The notes: generated by a model from the letters alone, not told the origin. 64,000 bases of DNA from Selaginella moellendorffii (GCF_000143415.4 NW_003314442.1:1-64000); one strand, 5' to 3'; counted from the stretch's first letter, positions 25,798-38,442 are shown. Program-made: numbers and translations.

Positions 25798-27159
25798 TTA
25801 ATCTCCTCCGCCTCCGCTGCCTCCTCCCCCTTGATTTAGATACACCAGGCATTTGATGACTGCGTTCTCCAGGCGGAAGCCAGGCATGACAGTGAATCCC
25901 ACCGTGTGCAAGTCCCCGCCCCCGCCACCTTCGAGATCCACAACGCTCTCCATGAACTCGCTCTGGAAACTCGTGTCCTTCTTCACCTGGAAGATGCTGG
26001 CGGTGGGGTTGAAGGAGAAGGCGAGGCGATGGAGCAGCCACACGCTCTTGGCCAGCTCCAAGAACCTGTGATAAAACTGGCTGCTCGGGTGCTCGCCGCC
26101 CAGCACCTGGTTCCTGTGTTGCAGATGCCCGAAGAAGGACTCCTCCATCTTCTCGTGCACGATCTGGAGGTACTTCCGCAGGCAGAACTTGCCAAAGAGG
26201 CAGTCGGGCGTGGTGGAGACGAGCTCCAGCGGATCGATGGAGCGCATGTCCTGGAACTGCAAGAAGCAGTCGTGGCGGTGCTTGCCGGGGTCGAGGATGG
26301 ACGACAAGCTGCCGCTGAGATAAAAGTTTTCGTTCTCGAAGCCATTGAACATCCTCTGGCAGACGTAGGACTCGAATGCAAACCTGGTGTGGATTGGCCT
26401 GGCGTAGACGGCGCCCGGCTGGATCGAGTTTGCGGCGGCCTCCAGGTCCCAGTCGGCATTCTTGAGCAGTCCGATGAACATCTTTGCGAAGCTAAACGCC
26501 TCGCCGCGAGCAGCTTGAGCCATCTGCTCGAAGAGCGGGGGAGCAAGCGAGACGTTGCCGTTCATCATGCCCGCACCGCCGCCACCTCCACCACCTCGAG
26601 GGAGCTCGTTGAGCCGCCTCTCCAGCTTCTCCTTCTTGCTCGTCGCCCGCCTGAGCGACTCCTTGAGGCGCTCCATCTCCTCGTGCTGCTCCGCCAGCTC
26701 CTTCTCGCAAGCTTGCATGCGGCTGTCGTAGGAATCGATGATGGACTGCTTCTCCTTGAGGCCCGCCTGGAGCTCCTCCACAAGCTTGCGATCGTTGCTG
26801 TTGGCGGAGGCGGCGGCAGCTTGGTGGAGGAGGTAGTGACCCCCGCCGCCACCACCACCACCACCCCGGCTCCTCCCCTTGAGCATGTGTTTGATCTCCG
26901 AGAGCCTGCGCAGCTCGCCAATGACCAACCTGTCGGCGGAGCGCAGCTTATCCGCATTGTAGGGAGAGTGCGCCGACTGGAGCTGGATGTAGGCGTTCTT
27001 GAGCGCCGAGACAGTGCCGAAGATATCCACAATCACATTCTCCATCATCTGGACTCTCTGGTACAGCCTCTCCACCTCCTCGCCTTGCGCCTCCTCCGCC
27101 TCGTGGAAGCACTCCTCGGCGCCGCTGCCATTCCCATCCTCCTCGCTCCGTTGCGCCAT
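25798..27159 (-). CDS. GIL1-like DUF641 protein
   Basis: Single-exon protein of 453 residues, plant-specific GIL1 (gravitropic in the light) type. The N-terminal DUF641 block (residues ~28-95) reads EVERLYQRVQMMENVIVDIF, ..YIQLQSAHSPYNADKLRSAD; a coiled coil follows (~125-195). The conserved C-terminal part (~235-445) has QRMFNGFENENFYL, HDCFLQFQDM and PGFRLENAVIKCLVYL. Poly-glycine runs near residues 100 and 200 and the final GGGGSGGGGD tail come from GCC/CCG-type trinucleotide repeats and differ from typical homologues. In Arabidopsis GIL1 acts downstream of phytochrome in light control of gravitropism; that role is family knowledge only. The GC-rich codons give large antisense open frames that are not genes. 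About 340 bp separate it from the SPATA20 ATG downstream. Confidence 0.9.
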   Translation of the reverse strand: MAQRSEEDGNGSGAEECFHEAEEAQGEEVERLYQRVQMMENVIVDIFGTVSALKNAYIQLQSAHSPYNADKLRSADRLVIGELRRLSEIKHMLKGRSRGGGGGGGGGHYLLHQAAAASANSNDRKLVEELQAGLKEKQSIIDSYDSRMQACEKELAEQHEEMERLKESLRRATSKKEKLERRLNELPRGGGGGGGAGMMNGNVSLAPPLFEQMAQAARGEAFSFAKMFIGLLKNADWDLEAAANSIQPGAVYARPIHTRFAFESYVCQRMFNGFENENFYLSGSLSSILDPGKHRHDCFLQFQDMRSIDPLELVSTTPDCLFGKFCLRKYLQIVHEKMEESFFGHLQHRNQVLGGEHPSSQFYHRFLELAKSVWLLHRLAFSFNPTASIFQVKKDTSFQSEFMESVVDLEGGGGGDLHTVGFTVMPGFRLENAVIKCLVYLNQGGGGSGGGGD

Positions 27160-27572
27160 GCCCTAGGTCTAGCCACAAATCCCGAGCTCGCGCTCACCTC
27201 GCTAGATCCACTCCGACTGCTACTCACTCACCCGCGGCCCATCAATTGGCGAGCAAGCAAGAATGATGGATCTGTCCATCATTCCTGGAGGGCAGAGGAA
27301 GCGATTGCGTGCGCCCTAGGCCTATGCGAGACGAGGAGGAGAGGATGAGAAGCAAGCAAGCCCCTTGTGCCATTATTCCACTCCCCTGCACGCACTTAGT
27401 ACTTACTACTCTTTCCTTTAAATTTTTTTTTTTTTTCTTTGCTCGTCTCGTCGCTCCCCTTCTACCTAAGAGGACAACGACAACAAACAGCGATGATATT
27501 ACTTTTACGAGCTTTTGTTTTCAGTGGAGGGGTCGCCCGCCTCCCCACCTTTGTTAGCTCGGTGATTCCAAA

Positions 27573-27600
27573 AGAGAGAAAGAAAGAAAGAAAGAAAGGA
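27573..27600 (+). repeat. (GAAA)n microsatellite
   Basis: Five to six tandem GAAA units lie just beyond the stop codon of the minus-strand TPS gene, probably in its 3' UTR or downstream flank. Length polymorphism between alleles would be expected. Confidence 0.8.
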
Positions 27601-27611
27601 ACGCGCCTGGC

Positions 27612-30429
27612 CTACATTGTGAGCGCATTCTCCATGGAGCTCGCAAACGTGAGCAAAGGAGACGGGGAGTCGAATCCATGGCCGCCGCCGCCGCCGCCGC
27701 CGCCACCAAGCATCGGCGAACTCAAGCTCGACTCGGACGCGGTGGCCACGGCCTCGAGCATCTTGATCACGTCCACCGTGTCGTCCAGGTAGTAGCGGGC
27801 TTTGCTCGGCTTCTGCCCCACCGTGCATGCAAACACCTCCGCCGACGACGAGGAGATGGCGTGCCCCAGCTTCTCAAACATGTCCTCGTCCGACCGGTCG
27901 TCTCCGATGCACAGGACGAAGTCGGGTGACTTGCCCGTCTGTGCGAGCGACGATAGCAAGCGCTCCACCACCACGCCTTTGCTCACTCCCTGGAAGGAAA
28001 ACAGACAAAGCTCTTTACAACTCCGCCCAAACCCGTGAACAAGATAAGACTTTGCGTACCTGTGGCTTCACCTCCACGATAAACTGGCCGCTCTTGACGG
28101 ACACCGGATCATTGGCGAGGACGCTCTCCAGGTGATCCAGCAGCTCCTTGGCTTGCCACGATCCAAAGTCGGGGTCGGCGTCCCGGTGGTGCCACACGAG
28201 AGCGCTCTCCTTGGCCTCGATGTAGGATCCATCCGTGCTGTCCATGTACTGCCTCATCACCGGAAGTGCTACGTGCTTCCACTCGAAGTCGGGCACCGGC
28301 ACGCACGCCTGCCAATCCTCGTCTCTGGACCACCTGCGACAAGCAGCACTTGCTTTGAATATCTCGAAAGAGAGGAAAGCGAGAGAAAGTAAACGAACGT
28401 ACCTGTAGAAGTAGCCGTGCTCGGCCGCCAGCCCAAGCTTATCGCACTGGGAGAACCACTTATGGAGAATCTGTCTGTCACGTCCACTAACGATGAACAC
28501 CACGTTCTTGGGATTGCTACACAGCGTGTTGAGGATGGAGATGACCTCGGGGCTGGGAGTCTTGTTCACCGACGTCTGCGGCATCATGGTTCCATCGTAG
28601 TCGAGCAGGATCGCCCGGCAGGAGCTCCTCCTGTACACGGACACGAGGTGCTCGGTCATGAGCCTCCGGAAGTTTGGATCCAGCGCCACCACCCGGAAGC
28701 CCAGCCCGAACCCGATCCCGTAGGACCTCCTCCGCGAGTGATCCCGGCAAGCTCTCTCCAGGTCCGCCATGAAGCTCTGCGCCCAGTACGCAACGTCGTG
28801 CGAGCTCACGTACTTGAAGTGCTTCTCGTGCCTGGCGTGCTTCTCGGCCTCGGGCATGCTGACCGCCATTATCATCGCCTCGGCCACAGCCTCGATGTTC
28901 CAGGGGTTGACGCGGATGGCCCCGCTCAGCGACGGCGAGCAGCCGATGAACTCCGACACCACCAGCATGCTCTTCTTCTTGGGCTTGTCACTGTCCTCCA
29001 CTGTAATAACCCCGATGCGGCCAAGTCCATCATCGGCTTCGTGCTCGTCACCTTCTTCGCCCATGCCTTGTCGGCAGACGATATACTCGTAAGGGATGAG
29101 GTTCATGCCGTCGCGGACGGCCGTGACAATGCAGCACTCGGCGATGGTGTAGTAAGCGATCCGCTCGTACAGCGGCATGTCCCTCTCGATGAGAACCACC
29201 GGCTGGTAGCCTTCGCGGCCGTAGGCCTGGTTCACCCGCTTCGCCACCGCGTAAGCCTCGTGCTGGACCTCGAGAACGTCCTTGCCCCGCCCCCTGGCCG
29301 GGTTCCCAATCTGGACGAGCACCAACTTTCCTCTATACTCGGGGTGCTGGTTGAGCAGCTCCTCCATCGCCAGGAACTTGAGGCCGATCCCCTTGAATAT
29401 GTCCATGTCGTCCATGCCCAGCAGCACGATCTTCCCCGCAAACTGGACGCTGAGCTCCTCCACCCGGCCGTTGGTCTGCTGGAGCTTGAGCCCGGCCTCG
29501 AGCTGCGACATGTGGATGCCAACCGGCATGATCTTGATGCCCACCGTGCGGCCGTAGTACTCGAGGCCGATGTATCCCCTCCGCGACTCAAACTCGAGGC
29601 CCAGCATCCGGCTGCAGCACGAGAGGAAGTGGCGGGCGTAGTCGAAGGTGTGGAAGCCGATGAGGTCGGCGTTGAGGAGCGCCCGGAGGATCTGCTCGCG
29701 GACGGGCAGCGTGCGGTAGATCTCCGACGAGGGGAAGGGGCTGTGGAGGAAGAAGCCCAGCTTGATCCTGTTGAAGCGCTTGCGCAAAAAGGTTGGCAGC
29801 ACCATGAGGTGGTAGTCGTGCAGCCACACGAAATCCTCCTCGGGGCTGATCACCTCCATCACCTTGTCCGCAAAGATCTTGTTGGCGGAGACGTAGGCCT
29901 GCCACAGGAGGCGGTCGAAGCGGCCGCCGGGGTCCGTGGTGAGCGGCAGCATGTAGTGGAAGAGCGGCCATAGCTGCTGCTTGCAAAACCCGTGGTAGAA
30001 GCGGCCGTGGAGATCCGGCGGCAGGAAGGCGGGCACGCAGTTGAAATCGCGGAGGAGGATGGCGGCCACCTCGTCCTGCTCGCTCATGGGCACGTCCACG
30101 CGCAGGCAGCCGACGTACACCACCTCCAGCTCCTCGGGGAGCCCATCCTTGAGCTGCAACAGCAGCGAATCGTCATCCCACCTGAAATTCCAGAGGAGAT
30201 TGTCGGGGCGGCGCTCGCCGTGGAGGGGCAGCTGGTGGGCGACGATGATCACCCGGCTGCTGTGCGAGATGGAGGCCGCCTCGGACGCGCTGTCGTCCTC
30301 GATGATCCGGCTGTCGCTGCACAGCCCCGCCACCGTCATGACGCGCGGCAATCGTCGGCCCCGGGGCGACGCCGTGCCCTCTGCCGGGGACGATAGATCC
30401 AGCAAATTGGAGTAAGATCTGGACACCAT
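27612..30429 (-). CDS. class II trehalose-6-phosphate synthase/phosphatase-like protein
   Basis: Two-domain TPS-TPP protein of about 890 residues in three exons (30429-28403, ~28333-28060, ~27989-27612), the exon layout usual for plant class II genes. The GT20 glycosyltransferase domain shows VIIVAHQLP, DDSLLLQL, VWLHDYHLMVLP, FFLHSPFPSSEIYRTLP and AVRDGMNLIPYEYI. The C-terminal HAD phosphatase-like domain has LLDYDGTMMP (28590-28604) and GDDRSDEDMFE. ATG 30429 is preferred over an upstream in-frame Met because the family begins MVSRSYSNLLDL. Class II members usually lack clear synthase activity and are thought to be regulatory; whether this one is catalytic cannot be told. Gly-rich residues near the C-terminus come from a GCC repeat. 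Confidence 0.93.
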
Positions 30430-30910
30430 GGCTGCTATATGGCTGCCACAAACCTCACCCCTCGCCAAATATAGGTCTATCATATGCTCCTTCCTCTCAG
30501 TGCCATTGATAAGCTAAGCATATCCAGACATCAAATTCTTGCCTGATTGATTCGTCCGTCTCCTCCCCTTCGAATCGCTACCTCACCTTACGTAACGCAT
30601 TTGACACAAACAAAACATCTCCTCTAAGACTTGCGCTGTTCCAATGATTCCGCAATGTCTTTTCAGCTTCAACTCGTCCGTGGTTGTGGCGCTCGTCACT
30701 GTTAGTTTAGTCACCAGCAATGCTACGGTGGACTCGCGTTCGTGCTCAAAACAGCGTGCTCCTGCCAGGAAAAGATCAAGCACACGTCTGCCAGTTAATA
30801 GTTTACTCGACAGACAGGCAGACAGCAAACACAAAAGAAAGATTCATTCTCACCTCGAAGCCCCCGCTGCATCGGTTGCTCGCAACTGTCGAGACGACGA
30901 TAACGCTTTG
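30430..30910. other. intergenic, TPS promoter side and JASON-like 3' flank
   Basis: About 480 bp between two minus-strand genes. It must hold the TPS 5' UTR and promoter and the 3' UTR of the upstream gene. No defined regulatory motif was identified. Confidence 0.5.
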
Positions 30911-32489
30911 TCAATTCGGACCTCGAACGGTGTAGAGTGCCAGGTGACCCGCTGATCCTGATGTCACGTCCACGACATGAGAAAGAGAAAAACGAGCAAC
31001 CAACGAGAAAATATCTACCTCTTTGTATTTCCGGGTGGTGTTTGGAATTCCCTGCCCGTCCCAGAGTTTGGGAGTTGCGTCCGCCTCCGCCTCCGCCTCG
31101 GCCGAACTTGTCTCGTCATCCCAGCGCGAAGTTGGTCTCAGCTGTGGAGTGATCTGCGTGGAGCCCCACTGCAGCTCCGAAAAGAAAGAGTAGTTCTCCG
31201 ATTCGATCTCCAGCTCGTTGGATCCACTGCTTGTTGTTGGTGATACTTTGTCTTCGTGAAAATCGTCTTCCTTTTCTTCCACCCGCTTGTTCTTGTGCCA
31301 TGCCTCTTCTTTCAGCTGTCGCCATTGCAGTACGTTTCCAACGGGTGTCAGCACGGAAGTTTGGTGATCCTGGCGCTTCTCCGCCTCCATCGGGGTTTTG
31401 CATGCAAATATATTTTCCTTGTCCTTGGATCCATCACTCCGAGCTTCGACTGTTTTCCTCTCCACAACGGGTGACATGCACCGAACGGGTGTTATTTCCA
31501 CGTCGCTGCCTTCGCTCCTGAGCCCCTCAAGCACTTCACTGGAGGACGGAGCCTCTGCCTGCGATCTTCTGCTGCAGTCGGAATTGATGCTCACGTTTGC
31601 CTGTGAAGGAACGTTTCCTTCCTCTTCGGAAGAGATGCTGGACTCTGCTTCGGCAACTGGTGAAAGTGGCTCTTGCCACATGAATGACCGGTGTGCAAAG
31701 CTTCTCTTCTTGGGAAGCATGAAGAATCCGGCCGTTTTCGGAAGACAGACGAGCGAAACCTGTTCCGGCACTGGCTTCGGGTTTGGTTCTGCCGTGCCTG
31801 CGGCCAGTGCAGCCTGTGTGTTTTTGTCCTTCATCCCTTCTGGCACTGTCCCCGCTTCGACATTGTTTGACGGAGGCGGAAGGCTAACAAACCACAAAAG
31901 TTAAAATGAATGAATGGAGAGCTCGAAAAACTTGCAAACCTTGCGGAAGTTGATACTGGTGAATCCTCCGGCGACGAATCCCATCTTGGTGCCTCCAGAG
32001 GAGCTTTAGAGACCTTTAGAGGTTCATGTGGAGTTTCTAAGGATATGACGCACGACCGAAACTGAGAGACCTGTGTGTTAAGCTCGCAGGAAGAAAATGA
32101 GGGGGATGTACCTCTTCCTTCAAAAACTTGGCTTGATCAGCTTCCAGCACACTCTGCAAGGGGCGATCTCTGATACGCAAGTGTTGGAGTCCATTGCTGT
32201 CCACACTGAGGCATTCACCTGAGAAGACACCGCCATTAAGCTACCAGAAACATAAAAAAGCTCACCACTTCTCAGCCAGGGATTTCCTCCAGCAGCAGTA
32301 GCAAACGAGGGCGTGAGCTGTGACGACTGGGCATGCTGCTGCTACAAACGTGAGCACATTGAAGAGGAAAAGGGCAGAAAGGGGAGAACTTACTGTGGAT
32401 TTATGGCCGCGACTAGTCCGTGAGCAGAGCCTTGGCAATCTTTCCTTCCTCCCTCCGCCGCATCCAAAGCATCCAAACAGCCAGCCCAT
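30911..32489 (-). CDS. JASON-like protein
   Basis: The first exon, from ATG 32489, gives MGWLFGCFGCGGGRKERL, resembling the N-terminus of the plant JASON family (MGCFFGCF-type). Joined exons continue LTPSFATAAGGNPW, then ..EADQAKFLKEE, then SLETPHEPLKV, which recalls the family block with DEAKFLK and LPETP. The large last exon is Ser/Glu-rich and disordered-looking, with KDKENIFACKTPMEAEKRQ and LTPVGNVLQWRQLKEE, and ends at 30911. In Arabidopsis, JASON is needed for meiosis II spindle arrangement; that role is known for the family, not shown here. Five exons with 50-80 bp introns and canonical splice sites. Divergent from the nitroreductase gene (133 bp between ATGs). Identity is moderate because the conserved blocks are short. 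Confidence 0.6.
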
Positions 32490-32622
32490 GGCGCTGATCC
32501 AGGCGCTAGGAGAAAACCCACATCTCAATCTCAGCCAAGCGAGAGCGCAGTTTGAAAAGAGCCGTTGCGGGGGAAAAAGAATTCCAGGAAGAAAGTGACC
32601 TAGCTTATGCTCTAGGGCACGG

Positions 32623-34607
32623 ATGAGGAGGACATTCCCCACAGCCCTAGGAGGAGGTAGAGCGTCCCCGCCGCGGCCCATCGCCAGGGCTCCCCATTTC
32701 CAGCGTTCATGCCACCGCCAGCAGCAGGAATGCTGCACCATGGAGGCGGCGGAGATTGCGAGTGTGATCAAGTATCACGAGGCGACCAAGCATTCTCTAA
32801 CAAGGTATGCTCGCGGCCCGCGTGGCCTGGATTGGATCAACCAGCCCGATCCATTTAGGCGCTACCAGGGAGCTCAATTGGCGCCCCTGGATCATCTCCC
32901 GCCGGACGAACAAGGAAAAGAGGACACTCCTCTTTCGTATCCCAGTGTCTTCAAGCTCGCGGTTGCTCCAAGGCCTGTTACCAAGCGGACGCTCTCGCAG
33001 CTGCTTTACGATTCTCTGGCGCTCTCCGCGTGGAAATCAGCAGGGGGATCGACATGGTCGCTCCGTGTGAATCCCAGCAGTGGAAATCTCCACCCCACCG
33101 AAGGATATATTATCAGTGGTCCGGTTACTGGCGTGTGTGACTCGCCATTCATTGCTCACTACGCGCCCAAGGAGCACGCATTGGAGATTCGAGCACAGAT
33201 GCCTCCGTCAACTTGGAAGGAGCTCTCCATGGATTTCCCGCCGGGTTCTTTTTTCGTCGGCCTGTCCTCCATCTTCTGGAGAGAAGCTTGGAAGTATGGG
33301 GAGAGAGCATTCAGGTACTGCAACCACGACGTCGGGCATGCTATAGGAACCGTGGCCATTGCGGCGGCAACACTTGGCTGGAAGACGAAGCTTGTCGACT
33401 CGTGGAGTTCCAGCGACTTGCGACTTTTGTTGGGATTGCCTCGAGATGACGCGTCGGCCTCGGACAGCAGTGATGTTGCCAAAGGACACTTTCCGGAGCT
33501 AGAGAACGAGCATGGAGACTGCGTCATGCTTTTGTTTCCGAGCGACAAGGCAGTTCCCTCCAACTGGTCTCCGTCTACAGAGCTCGTCTGTCAGCTTTCC
33601 AAACTGGCTTGGAATGGCAAGCCCAACTCGCTGAGCCGAGAACACGTTCGCTGGGAAATCATTTATCGGGCAGCACAGGCAGCCAAGAAGCCAGCGCTCG
33701 CAGAGTCGTTGTCAACTGGCTGCATGGAGGCGAGCCGCGAGCAGACAAGCCGAGAAACTTGCTTTCGACAGTTTGCTTCGTCATACGGCCGGGCTACTAT
33801 CCGTCATGTTGTCCGGACGCGCAGGAGTGCAGTCAGCATGGATGGTCAATACGGCATGCAGAGAGACGCTTTCTACCAGATTTTACTCAAAACAATGCCC
33901 TGTCTAGGGACGCATAAGCAGCTACCATTCTCATCGCTTCCTTGGGAAGCAGAGGTGAGCATGGCGTTGTTTGTTCACAGAGTTGCCGAGATGAAGCAGG
34001 GCCTTTACTTACTCGTCAGAAATCCGTTGCACGAAGAAGATTATAGAGCGGACTTGAGGCAAGATTTTGTGTGGGAAAAACCAGCAGGATGCCCGTCAGA
34101 GCTTCCACTTTATCTTCTTGCGAGAGGAGACTGTCGGAGCATTGCCGAGCGACTGTCTTGCCACCAGGTGAGATTTATTTATTTTATTCTCTTTCTTTCT
34201 TTTCTCTTTTTTACTGATGAATATGTTGGCTTTTAGGATATTGCGGGCGATGGATGCTTCAGCCTCGGAATGGTGGCAAGATTTGAGGATTCTCTCAAAG
34301 AGCATGGTGCTTGGATGTATCCGCGGCTCTTTTGGGAAGCTGGCTTGCTTGGTCAGTTGCTCTATCTTGAAGCGCACGCAGTTGGCATATCCGCGACTGG
34401 TATTGGATGCTACTTCGATGATTCTGGTATGTGACATGCTTTGGTTCATCTTACTGAGAATCTCTCTCACAAACAGTGCATCAAGTACTCGGCATCAAGG
34501 ACAGAAAATTCCAGAGTCTCTACCATTTTACGATTGGAGTGCCCGTTTTGGATACGCGCATTTCGAGCCTGCCTGCATACCCATCCACGAAATCGAAGAC
34601 GAACTAG
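32623..34607 (+). CDS. organelle-targeted SagB-type nitroreductase-family protein
   Basis: Three exons (32623-34167, 34237-34426, 34477-34607) join in frame to 621 residues. A basic leader (MRRTFPTALGGGRASPP..) precedes KYHEATKHSL, the typical opening of SagB/ThcOx-like FMN oxidoreductases. First domain: LLYDSLALSAWKS, then RVNPSSGNLHPTEGYI, an FMN-binding-type motif. A second nitroreductase-like half has FYQILLKTMPCLGTHKQLPF, LYLLVRNPLHEEDY and the C-terminal GQLLYLEAHAVGISATGIGCYFDD, so the protein looks like a tandem of two related domains. SagB-type domains mostly oxidise azoline rings in bacterial peptide maturation; the plant substrate is unknown and no partner cyclodehydratase is seen nearby. 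The plastid or mitochondrial location is inferred from the leader. Confidence 0.82.
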
Positions 34608-34743
34608 CGGATAAAGTCAGTAGGTATATATAAAAGCTCATTCATCATAAACGTGATATCCGGACTTGTGTGGTCAGCTACAACGTGGATCATGTGGGAG
34701 AAACAGTGGAAAAGAAAGGAGAGCTTCTAGTGGGTTATAGGCG

Positions 34744-37700
34744 ATGGAGGCGATGGAGGCCTGTGTCCGGGGAAGCCTCTGGGGGTGTCAAGCAGGAGCT
34801 AGCTCCGCGTTGAGGCGCCAAATAAGGCTCAAGCTCGTAGTACGCAATTGCAGTTCACAGCGATCTGTCTGGTGGAAAGCTGGAGCGGCGCTGTTGCTGA
34901 AGTCTGCAAGTGCATCAGCCTGCGCTCGCCACAAGCAGGTTCCAGTACTGGGATGCATCTCCAGCAGCCTGGCGACTGGTGCAGGAGGGGGCTGCAATTT
35001 CAACAGTGGTGGAGGCCAAGGACCAGGAGGAGGAGGTGGAGGCGGAGATGGGTTTCAGACGTCGGCTGTGCCAGCACAGTCAGTGAGTGGCGAAGCTGAC
35101 GATTCGAGTGCTGCTCAACCAGTAATTATTCTCGACGTTGGGGTATGTCACACATAGGAGCTTTTGTTTATCAGTTTATTTGGCTTGCAACAGGGAATGT
35201 CGTGTGGTGGGTGCGCAGCGTCCGTAAAGAGGATCCTTGAGTCCCAGGTCTCGGCTTCGATGAGTGTATGCATGCAATGACTATGAATTTTCCAGGTTCA
35301 AGTAGCTTCTGCTACTGTCAATCTTGCCACAGAAACCGCAGTTATTCACGTCAAACAGGATTCTCCTGCAGCATCTAATCGGGAGATTGCGGAACATCTT
35401 GCAAATCACCTGACTACTTGCGGATTTAAATCATCAGTACGAGGTGAGGTGTCTTCCCTTTGCAGCACAATAGACTAGGAAGGAATCCATCCTTGCCTGA
35501 TTTGTTTTTCTGCATGGTTGCAGAAGTTCCTCTGTAAAGCAGTGGAGATTTTGCTTTCAATAAACTATATCTTTGTGAACATGATTCAACTGGAATAGAC
35601 TGAGATGTTTCATTGGGCTTTGGTCATGCAGAACAAGGGTCCCAAAGTCGTCTTCAAGCAGCTTACAAAAGAAAAGAGGAACGTAAAGTTCGTTTGAAAG
35701 ACTCTGGTATGCATAGTGTTTTGTAAATGCATGTCATGGATTAACTTGACTGAGCAGGGCGGAGATTGGCAGCAGCCTGGACGCTATTTTCTCTGAGTCT
35801 CGTTGGCCACGCAAGTCACTTCGGTCTCAAATATTTTCCTCCATGGCTACATTTTTTCCACTCAGTGAGCTTTCAGATGTCTCTTTGCGTTTTCTCGCTA
35901 GTAGGACCTGGCCGCAGCCTTCTCTTGGACGGATGGAAAAGCTTTCGTCGAAGGAGTCCCAATATGAACACCCTGGTGGGCTTAGGAGCTCTTTCATCTT
36001 TTGCAGTCAGTGTCATCGCGGCACTATATCCAAAGCTGGTAGAGTTCGATCCTTACATTGAGAAGGCTTAAGCGTTTGTTTCACAGGGTTGGAGTTCGTT
36101 TTTCGAAGAGCCCGTAATGCTTTTAGCTTTCGTGTTGCTCGGCAGAGCAGTGGAAGAAAGAGCAAAAGTGAAGGCAAGCAGTGATATGGAAAGCCTACTT
36201 GGACTTCTTCCCAAAAATGCTCGGCTTGTTATGGGGAAAAGCTTAGACGAAGTTCCATCGACAGTGGACGTTCCATGTGATAGCATTGTACTGGGAGACC
36301 GGGTTATGGTCTTACCTGGGGTATGTTAAGTATAGCTATCATTCTTCGGTTCATTTAATTTTATTGTTCTCAGGACATTATCCCAGTGGATGGCATTGTG
36401 AAAGAAGGCAGAAGCACTGTGGATGAATCCAGTCTTACTGGTGAACCTCTTCCGATTTTGAAGAAATCTGGTGTAAGTTACGACTTTTGTGGCCTTGTTG
36501 CTCAACTTAATGCAATGCAGGATGAAGTAAATGCTGGAACAGTGAACCACAATGGTGTGATCCTGGTTGAAGCAGTGCGGTCTGGTGATGAAACCGTTGT
36601 TGGGGATATTGTGAGGATGGTAGAGAACGCTCAATTAAGAGAAGCACCAATACAGAGGTTGGCTGACAAGGTGTGTGGACGCAAACGTCACTGTTTAGCG
36701 CGCTGACTGTTTTTCTTTGTAGGTTTCAGGCAAGTTTTGTTATGCAGTAATGGCCTTATCTGTCGCCACTCTCGGATTTTGGAGCGTTTTGGGACCAAAG
36801 CTGTTTCCTTCCGTCATCCCGACTGGTGGTGGACTTCTTCTCGGCCTACAGCTTGCTTGTAATGTGCTTGTGAGTATATATTTCACTGATTGTTTGGCAC
36901 TGCTCAACTTCTTACCGGTTCTCCAGGTGATTGCCTGTCCTTGCGCTCTTGGACTTGCCACACCAACCGCTGTTCTGGTACTTAAAACTTTGTTCGTCAT
37001 TGTAAGACTTGTATTTGCACTTATCTAGGTGGGCACGTCACTGGGAGCACGAAATGGTTTACTAGTTCGAGGTGGAGACATTCTAGAAAAAGCATCCGCT
37101 GTTGATGCGGTTGTGTTCGACAAGACTGGCACACTTACACTGGGGAGGCCTGTTGTGGTTGACGTGGTGTTAAATAAGTATTACTATCGAGTTAGAAGAT
37201 ACTACACTTACTAACTATTTCTTTCAGGTACTGGAGTAAAGAAGAAGTTCTAAAGTTTGCTCATGGAGTGGAACGTACAGCAAGCCATCCTCTCGCAAAA
37301 GCCATTGTTCAGGAAGCAGAAAACGTAGGATCTACGGGCGCATTGGTGAGAACTATGTTCTCTGTGAGCAGAAATGTTCTGATCTGTTATTCTCTAGGTG
37401 CAAGATGGATCTTTCGAGCAAGAACCTGGGAGTGGGGCAACAGCTGTTGTGGATGGAAAGAGAGTAACTGTCGGCACCTTAGATTGGGTCCAAAGGTTTC
37501 TCTTATATCTATCTACTTGTGGCAATATCTATTAATTTTGATATGTTGTAGGTTCGGAACGGTTGGAGAGCCCCCGCGACTTCTGGGAAATCCGGAAGGA
37601 AGAACAGTTGTTTTTGTCGGGGTGGACAACTCCATTGCTGCTGCTATCACTTTGGTCGACGAAATCAGGGACGACGCCGCGGAGACTGTGAGAGCTCTGC

Positions 37701-38442
37701 AGAGGTTGGGAGTATCGACGTATATGCTGTCGGGTGACAAACGTGAAGTTGCCGAGCTCGTGTCAAGGAATGTGGGAATTGATAGAAACAAGGTATGAAC
37801 CTACTCATCTGAATCGATTTTTGACTGCTGCTGCTAGGTGTTTTCTGGAGTGAGGCCTCACGGAAAAGCTGAGCTTATTGTTCAGCTTCAAAAGGAGAAG
37901 AAGACCGTGGCCATGGTTGGAGATGGTATCAACGACGCGGCAGCACTTGCACAGGCCGATGTGGGAATAGCCATGGCAACGGGTATAGGAGCTGCAAGCG
38001 AGGTGGCGTCCATTGTTCTCATGCGAGACAAACTGCTTCAAGTAAGAAGATGGATTCTGATTTTCTTATCGTTCTCAAAATCTGGTTCCAGGTGGTGGAT
38101 GCTCTCGAATTAAGCCGAAGAATCCAGAGAAAGATAAAGCAGAACTTATGCTGGGCATTCATGTACAACATAGTTAAGTGGCTATTTTGGTTCTTCTTTT
38201 TGTTAAAACTTTCCAGTGCTGTTTGTTGACAGATTGGTTTGCCAATAGCTGCGGGGGCTCTTGTTCCAGCCACCAGAGTGATGCTCACGCCGTCACTGGC
38301 GGGTGCTCTCATGGGATTGAGCTCGCTGGGAGTGGTGACTAATTCGCTCCTGCTTCACTGGGAATACTTTGTTCACGTGGACAAGCATCGCAGTAAAGCA
38401 CCACTCGGAGCGAGCGATAGCATTGCCATTGTTACTTCATGA
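34744..38442 (+). CDS. PAA1: P1B-type copper ATPase of the plastid envelope, PAA1/HMA6
   Basis: Copper-transporting ATPase that moves Cu across the inner plastid envelope for plastocyanin and Cu/Zn-SOD (function known for Arabidopsis PAA1). Joined exons give a transit-peptide-like leader, a Gly-rich spacer, the metal-binding HMA domain with [12 protein letters not shown] (from 35194), transmembrane segments, the actuator-domain TGEPLP (36437-36454), the ion-binding CPC in [14 protein letters not shown] (about 36934), the phosphorylation site DKTGTLT (37119-37139), [16 protein letters not shown], and the hinge [12 protein letters not shown] (about 37915-37945). The last exon reads [27 protein letters not shown] as in PAA1. 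About 14 introns, mostly under 70 bp. No broken frame was seen. The last 400 bp of coding and 3' sequence are duplicated at 42096-42711. Confidence 0.94.

Noticed and set aside
25906-27348. 480-codon plus-strand open frame
   Set aside because: Exact antisense of the GIL1-like gene. Its Leu/Ala/Glu-rich composition comes from GC-biased codons on the coding strand; no domain of its own.
28417-29973. 518-codon plus-strand open frame
   Set aside because: Antisense shadow of the first TPS exon, which is strongly motif-supported on the minus strand.
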